The position numbers and the translations under genes are program-made. From contig CANJNG010000013.1 of assembly GCA_947475205.1 (NCBI GenBank), forward strand, positions 1 to 44,620: a DNA stretch of 44,620 nt, written 5' to 3'. Of this stretch, positions 40,473-44,620 are shown in pieces (the first letter of the stretch is position 1; the number at the start of each line of letters is the position of its first letter). This DNA is from Bacteroidota bacterium (GTDB lineage Bacteria; Bacteroidota; Bacteroidia; JAIBAJ01). Under the pieces are notes generated by a model, which made no database searches, was not told the origin of the DNA, and worked only from the letters and a program-made list of their open reading frames with translations.

Positions 40473-43400
40473 TTGAACCGCCTTTTATTTCTCACACTCC
40501 TGCTGCTGTTTCCGGCTGTGCTTTGGGGTCAGGTGATGGACAATAGGCGGCTCAAAACCTTCGACACGGCTAAAGATACCGTTCTGCTCGATACTCTGAG
40601 CGTTAATCAGGAATCGTTTTCGCTGATTATGAAGAATGGAAAGCCCTTTCCGTCCACACTTTATAAGGTTGATTTTGATAAAGGTGAATTGGTTTTCAAT
40701 CGGAAAAAGTTCAACTCCGAAAAGATTTATTCCACACAGCAACTAACTGCTTCGTTTCGGGTTTTCCCCATCAACTTTTCCAAACCGCTCTTTCATAAAG
40801 ATGCCGCTGTGCTGAAACGCAGCCACGCCGGAGAAGTTAATCCCTTCAACTTCACGTATGATGAAAAAACCAAGGCCGACGATTTTTTCAATATGCCGGG
40901 ATTGAACAAAAATGGTTCTATCAGCCGGGGAATAACCTTAGGCAATACACAGGATGTAGTGGTTAATTCTTCCCTGAATCTTCAACTGTCTGGAAAAATA
41001 TCGGAGAACATTGAGTTGTTGGCAGCCATAACGGATAATAATGTTCCTGTTCAACCCGATGGAAACACACAGCAGCTTCAGGATTTCGACCAGGTATATA
41101 TCCAGCTTTTTGAAGGAACTAAATGGAAGGTAACGGCGGGCGATTTTCAGTTGCAGCGGCCAAACACCTACTTTATGAACTATTATAAACGGGCTCAGGG
41201 TTTGAGTGTGTTGGGAAATATAGATTTGCGTAAACCATCAAAACAAACCAATGAATTTAAACCCATGAACCTAATGGTTACAGGGAGTGGGGCAATAAGC
41301 CGGGGGAAATTCAGGCGGCAACTCATTCAGGGAATAGAAGGAAATCAAGGTCCTTATCAGCTCACCGGAAACGACAATGAATTATACATTATAGTCTTGG
41401 CCGGAACGGAACGGGTGTTCATCGACGGCCAGTTACTCACCCGTGGTCAGGCAAACGATTATGTGATTGATTACAATACAGCCAGTATTAAATTCACCCC
41501 AAAAAACCTCATCACGAAAGACCGTCGGATAATTGTAGAGTTTCAGTATTCAGACAAAAACTACAGCCGGACGCTTTATCATGTGGGTTCTGAATTTTCG
41601 AGCGAGAAGTTGAAATTGCGGTTTAATATTTACAACGAGCAGGATAGCAAGAACCAGCCTGTGCAACAGGAACTAAATGCGGCAGCAAAAGACACCATGC
41701 GGGCAATTGGCGACAGCCTGAATCGGGCTTTGGTGCCGGCTGCCGATTCCGTGGCTTATTCTGCTAGCGAAGTTATGTATCGCAAAACAGACACTTTGGT
41801 AAACTATCTGAATGGAGCTTCTATTAGCGGAACGGCCTACGTTTACAGCACCGATAGCACCAATGCAAAATATCGGGTGAGGTTTACCGATGTAGGCCAA
41901 GGTAATGCCGATTATGTGCAACAGACTTCCACCAGTGCCAACGGTCGGGTGTTTTATTGGGTAGCTCCCGATAGTTTGGGAAAAAGGCGGGGACGGTTTG
42001 CGGCGGTTCAGCTTTTAGTTACACCCAAGAAAACCCAAATGATGGATATGGCTGTGGAATATAAACTTGGACGGAACAGTACAATTATGGCCGAAGGGGC
42101 AATGAGTAATGTGGATCCAAACACATTTTCGGAAAAAGATAATGCCGACAACACAGGCTATGCCTCCCGTTTGGCTTACAATCAGGATGTGCCCCTTGGA
42201 AAACAGGATTCGGCACGGGTAACTATCAAAACCGGAGCAAACTTTGAATATACCGACCAACGATTCCGGCCTGTTGAGCGGTTTAGAACTGTGGAATTTG
42301 AGCGGGATTGGAATTTATTGGGAGTGAAAACCTTCCAGAACCAATATATTTCGGGAGTGAAACTGGGTGCTGCCATCAGAGGTTGGGGCGAAGGGGGTTA
42401 TCAGTTTAAGAACTTTGTGAATGAAGGAGTCTTTCGGGCATGGCAACATTTGGGCAATGCACTTTTTGATAAAAAAGGCTTTCATCTTGATTTTAAAGGA
42501 AGCATAATCAACTCCACCGGGCTTACGGTGAACAATAATTTTAATCGCTACATAGGCACCTTGAGCAAAAGCTTCAAATGGTTTACGGTGGGAATGCGTG
42601 ATGAGTTGGAGGATAACCGCTTTCAGCTTCCCTTCAAAGACAGCCTAAACGGAAACAGCTACTTTTTCAACGACCGCACTTTTTTTGTTACCTCTCCCGA
42701 TTCTGCTAAAAACAAAATCGGAATAAGTTACCGCCGCCGTTTGGACAAACGCCCGAGGGAGAATACTCTTGTACCTGCTGATTTAAGTCACAACCTGAAT
42801 CTTACACTCGATTTATCTAAAAACCCCAACCAAACCTTCCGGCTCACCAGCACCTTCCGAAGGTTAGTGATTTTAGATAGCACCCTGAGCCGTGCCGACA
42901 CCTTAGTGAAATCGCAGAAGTATTTTGATAATGTGGTAAACCGTATAGAATATTCGTGGCGGGCTTTGAAGGGCGTAATCCAAAGCAGCACATTTTATGA
43001 AGTGGGCAGTGGACTGGAACTGCAACGGCAATATCAATACGCAAAGGTGGCTTCAGGGCTGGGGCAATATGTTTGGCGAGATGATAACGGAGATGGAGTG
43101 CAGCAGCTAACTGAATTTAAAGAGGCTGTTTTTTCAGATGAAAAACTTTACATCAAAGTGTCCGTGCCCTCCAACAATTATGTCAAAACATATTCCAATC
43201 AGTTTAACCAAACGTTTAATCTCACCCCATCCATTGTTTGGTCCTCCAAAAAAGGGATAAGGAAATTTGTTTCCCGCTTCAATACGCAAACCGTTTTCAG
43301 TACTGATAGAAAAACAAATCGTGAAAACTTTTGGAGTTCACTTAATCCAATTCGGGTAGGCCCATTAGATAGTGTGAATTTAAAAAGCGAAAACACGGTG

Positions 43401-44033
43401 TTTCGTAATACGCTGTTCTTTAACCGAAGCAGTAGCACCTTTGGGCTTGATTACAGCTTTCAGTCTATCAGCAACAAAACCTTGCTCGTAAATGGGTTTG
43501 AAAGCCGGAATAACACCTTTCACCAGTTGGGCAGCCGCTGGAATTTTACCAGGAAGTTCACCCTTAATCTAAGCTATAAAAATGGCGACAAGGCCACCAA
43601 GCAACAGTTTTTAGCCAGCAATAGTTTTAATCTACATTATTACGAAATTGAGCCTAAGTTAACGTGGCAACCCAATGCAGCTTATAGATGGAGTGTGAAT
43701 TTCCGCTACAGCGAAAAGAATAACCGCACCGAAGTTCAGGGCAATGCTGTGGTGCGAAATATTGGTACGGAGATGAAGTATAACTTAGTATCGAAGGGTA
43801 GTTTCAATTTGCAATTTAATTTCCTGAACATAAGTTTTTATGGAAACAAAAACAGCAGCCTCGGATATGAAATGTTAGAAGCTTTGCAACCCGGACTCAA
43901 CTATACTTGGGCTTTAGGATGGCAAACCACGTTAGGAAAGAATATGCAGGTAAATATCAGCTACAATGGCCGAAAAAGCGAGGGAGCAAACACAATTCAC
44001 AATGGGAATTTGCAGGTGAGGGCGTATTTTTAG
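40473..44033 (+). CDS. Large outer-membrane beta-barrel-like protein of unknown function
   Basis: The 1186-residue frame starts at TTG 40473. The N-terminus (MNRLLFLTLLLLFPAVLWGQ) is a clear signal peptide, and a -7 box lies 12 nt upstream. The block SISRGITLGNTQDVVVNSSL, then LNLQLSGKISENIELLAAIT and DNNVPVQPDGNTQQLQDFDQ, recurs in long Bacteroidota outer-membrane proteins that I remember without a function. The region 300-620 looks globular (FIDGQLLTRGQANDYVIDYN, VYSTDSTNAKYRVRF). Residues about 640-1186 are alternating beta strands with aromatic ends (RWNFTRKFTLNLSYKNGDKA, YSFQSISNKTLLVNGF) and the last residue is Phe (LQVRAYF), typical of a barrel. No plug or TonB box is seen. Location is supported; function is not known. 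Confidence 0.85.
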   Translation: MNRLLFLTLLLLFPAVLWGQVMDNRRLKTFDTAKDTVLLDTLSVNQESFSLIMKNGKPFPSTLYKVDFDKGELVFNRKKFNSEKIYSTQQLTASFRVFPINFSKPLFHKDAAVLKRSHAGEVNPFNFTYDEKTKADDFFNMPGLNKNGSISRGITLGNTQDVVVNSSLNLQLSGKISENIELLAAITDNNVPVQPDGNTQQLQDFDQVYIQLFEGTKWKVTAGDFQLQRPNTYFMNYYKRAQGLSVLGNIDLRKPSKQTNEFKPMNLMVTGSGAISRGKFRRQLIQGIEGNQGPYQLTGNDNELYIIVLAGTERVFIDGQLLTRGQANDYVIDYNTASIKFTPKNLITKDRRIIVEFQYSDKNYSRTLYHVGSEFSSEKLKLRFNIYNEQDSKNQPVQQELNAAAKDTMRAIGDSLNRALVPAADSVAYSASEVMYRKTDTLVNYLNGASISGTAYVYSTDSTNAKYRVRFTDVGQGNADYVQQTSTSANGRVFYWVAPDSLGKRRGRFAAVQLLVTPKKTQMMDMAVEYKLGRNSTIMAEGAMSNVDPNTFSEKDNADNTGYASRLAYNQDVPLGKQDSARVTIKTGANFEYTDQRFRPVERFRTVEFERDWNLLGVKTFQNQYISGVKLGAAIRGWGEGGYQFKNFVNEGVFRAWQHLGNALFDKKGFHLDFKGSIINSTGLTVNNNFNRYIGTLSKSFKWFTVGMRDELEDNRFQLPFKDSLNGNSYFFNDRTFFVTSPDSAKNKIGISYRRRLDKRPRENTLVPADLSHNLNLTLDLSKNPNQTFRLTSTFRRLVILDSTLSRADTLVKSQKYFDNVVNRIEYSWRALKGVIQSSTFYEVGSGLELQRQYQYAKVASGLGQYVWRDDNGDGVQQLTEFKEAVFSDEKLYIKVSVPSNNYVKTYSNQFNQTFNLTPSIVWSSKKGIRKFVSRFNTQTVFSTDRKTNRENFWSSLNPIRVGPLDSVNLKSENTVFRNTLFFNRSSSTFGLDYSFQSISNKTLLVNGFESRNNTFHQLGSRWNFTRKFTLNLSYKNGDKATKQQFLASNSFNLHYYEIEPKLTWQPNAAYRWSVNFRYSEKNNRTEVQGNAVVRNIGTEMKYNLVSKGSFNLQFNFLNISFYGNKNSSLGYEMLEALQPGLNYTWALGWQTTLGKNMQVNISYNGRKSEGANTIHNGNLQVRAYF

Positions 44034-44491
44034 AGTAGTAGTAATGACCACTTTCATAATTCATCAAAATGAGGTGTATCTTCCTTGCGGGTTTCCATAT
44101 TTTTCAAATAAACAATAGGCAATAACTAAGAAAAAGTATCGTTCATTGCGAGGTACTATATTTTTCATATAAAGCAATATGTAACGCACTCGTCCCTTTG
44201 GATACAGTATATTCGTAACCGTCTGATTTGTAGCCATAATTACTAATTCGCAATTTTTATAATGAGTTCATTTTCAGAGTATGTATTCAATCAAAAACGA
44301 GTTACTGTATCAAAAGGGACGAGTGCGATATGTAATGACGTTAGAACAGAAAACTATGTGAAACCCTATGTTCTCTATGATTCTATGTGGTTTTTGAAAT
44401 TTTTGAACCACATAGGCACATAGGCACATAGTTCACATAGATGTTCACATAGATGTTCACATAGTAAAATGATTTTTTAATTTATTGTAAA
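44034..44491. repeat. Intergenic repeats: 25-bp inverted repeat and 'cacatag' minisatellite
   Basis: No gene is seen. Two direct-repeat-like blocks (44096-44125 and 44158-44185) share ATATTTTTCA-ATAAA-CAATA. Then a near-perfect inverted repeat (44185-44209 with 44303-44327; 24 of 25 positions pair) encloses 93 bases. Then a short minisatellite follows: arms CTATGTGGTT (44383-44392) and AACCACATAG (44406-44415), followed by CACATAGG and ACATAGATGTTC units to 44466. Confidence 0.7.
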
Positions 44492-44620
44492 TTGAGACCG
44501 TTGCAAAATGCAATTGGCATCATTTTTCAATATTTCGGTTATAATAATTCTTCAAACTGACCTAATTACAAATTCTTAGAATGATTTATTGGGGTTCGAT
44601 TTCAGGATATAGTTTCAATA
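44492..44620 (-). mobile_element. End of an IS5-type insertion element (continues past the window)
   Basis: A terminal repeat TTGAGACCGTTGCAAAA (44492-44508) opens about 129 bases that align almost without gaps to the decayed copy at 26761-26887 (roughly 70% identical by eye). On the minus strand, codons from 44618 read LKLYPEIEPQ and stop at TAA 44586-44588, the likely transposase C-terminus; the decayed copy ends with LNLNLEIKLK at the same place. The rest of the element lies outside the window, so it cannot be told whether it is intact. Confidence 0.65.

Overview
The window looks like chromosomal DNA from a member of the Bacteroidota, probably a Chitinophagales/Sphingobacteriia-type lineage (the lineage is an inference). 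The evidence is a TonB-dependent receptor with a carboxypeptidase-regulatory N-terminus, two proteins with type IX secretion C-terminal tails, many short-signal lipoproteins, a Rcp1-type response regulator beside a PAS histidine kinase, a two-component-propeller protein, and repeated Bacteroidota-type -7 elements (TAnnTTTG) 4-26 nt upstream of starts. These boxes also correct several over-long open frames.

Layout. 1-1219 is the 5' part of a TonB receptor (minus strand), followed by a repeat-rich gap. 1959-6500 carries a LuxR-type HTH fragment, a 42-bp tandem repeat array, a run of plus-strand exported or unknown proteins (unknown 319 aa protein, 28 aa membrane peptide, lipoprotein, T9SS-tail protein, collagen-like/tail-collar protein) and a retropepsin-like aspartic protease. 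6702-7227 is a DUF4160/DUF2442 pair in which the DUF4160 gene has an in-frame stop. 7332-9566 is a delta-60-repeat T9SS cargo. 9652-18379 holds a glutamine amidotransferase (TrpG/PabA), a SiaB-type kinase, a tandem PhyH dioxygenase with a methyltransferase, a FadL/OmpP1-like porin, an MbnP-like lipoprotein, and a bioB-tatD operon. 18680-22861 is housekeeping: pnp, rpsO, truB and an FKBP isomerase, with clear intrinsic terminators. 22933-31569 is a signalling region: a c-type cytochrome lipoprotein, a propeller lipoprotein divergent from an OmpR-type histidine kinase/regulator operon, then a PAS kinase - Rcp1-like regulator - REC/PAS/SpoIIE phosphatase operon. 31636-35823 has a lipoprotein and a FAD oxidoreductase/polysaccharide deacetylase/acetyltransferase group. 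The rest is tRNA-Lys(CTT), a BI-1 membrane protein, a Coq4-motif membrane protein, a GmhB-like phosphatase, a PpiD/SurA-type foldase and an 1186 aa outer-membrane protein. The window ends inside an IS element.

Mobile DNA is minor. A decayed, internally deleted IS5-type copy lies at 26761-27249, and the end of a related element begins at 44492. Several short dispersed repeat families lie between genes.

Most notable: (1) four GTTATT direct repeats at exactly 11-bp spacing between the divergent propeller lipoprotein and the kinase/OmpR-type regulator operon, a likely autoregulatory site; (2) a six-copy 42-bp tandem repeat whose units keep a hairpin through paired base changes; (3) a propeller lipoprotein separated from its expected hybrid kinase; (4) a Coq4 HDxxH motif in a membrane protein; (5) a two-domain PhyH oxygenase beside a COMT-like methyltransferase. 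No defence system, CRISPR array or prophage was found.
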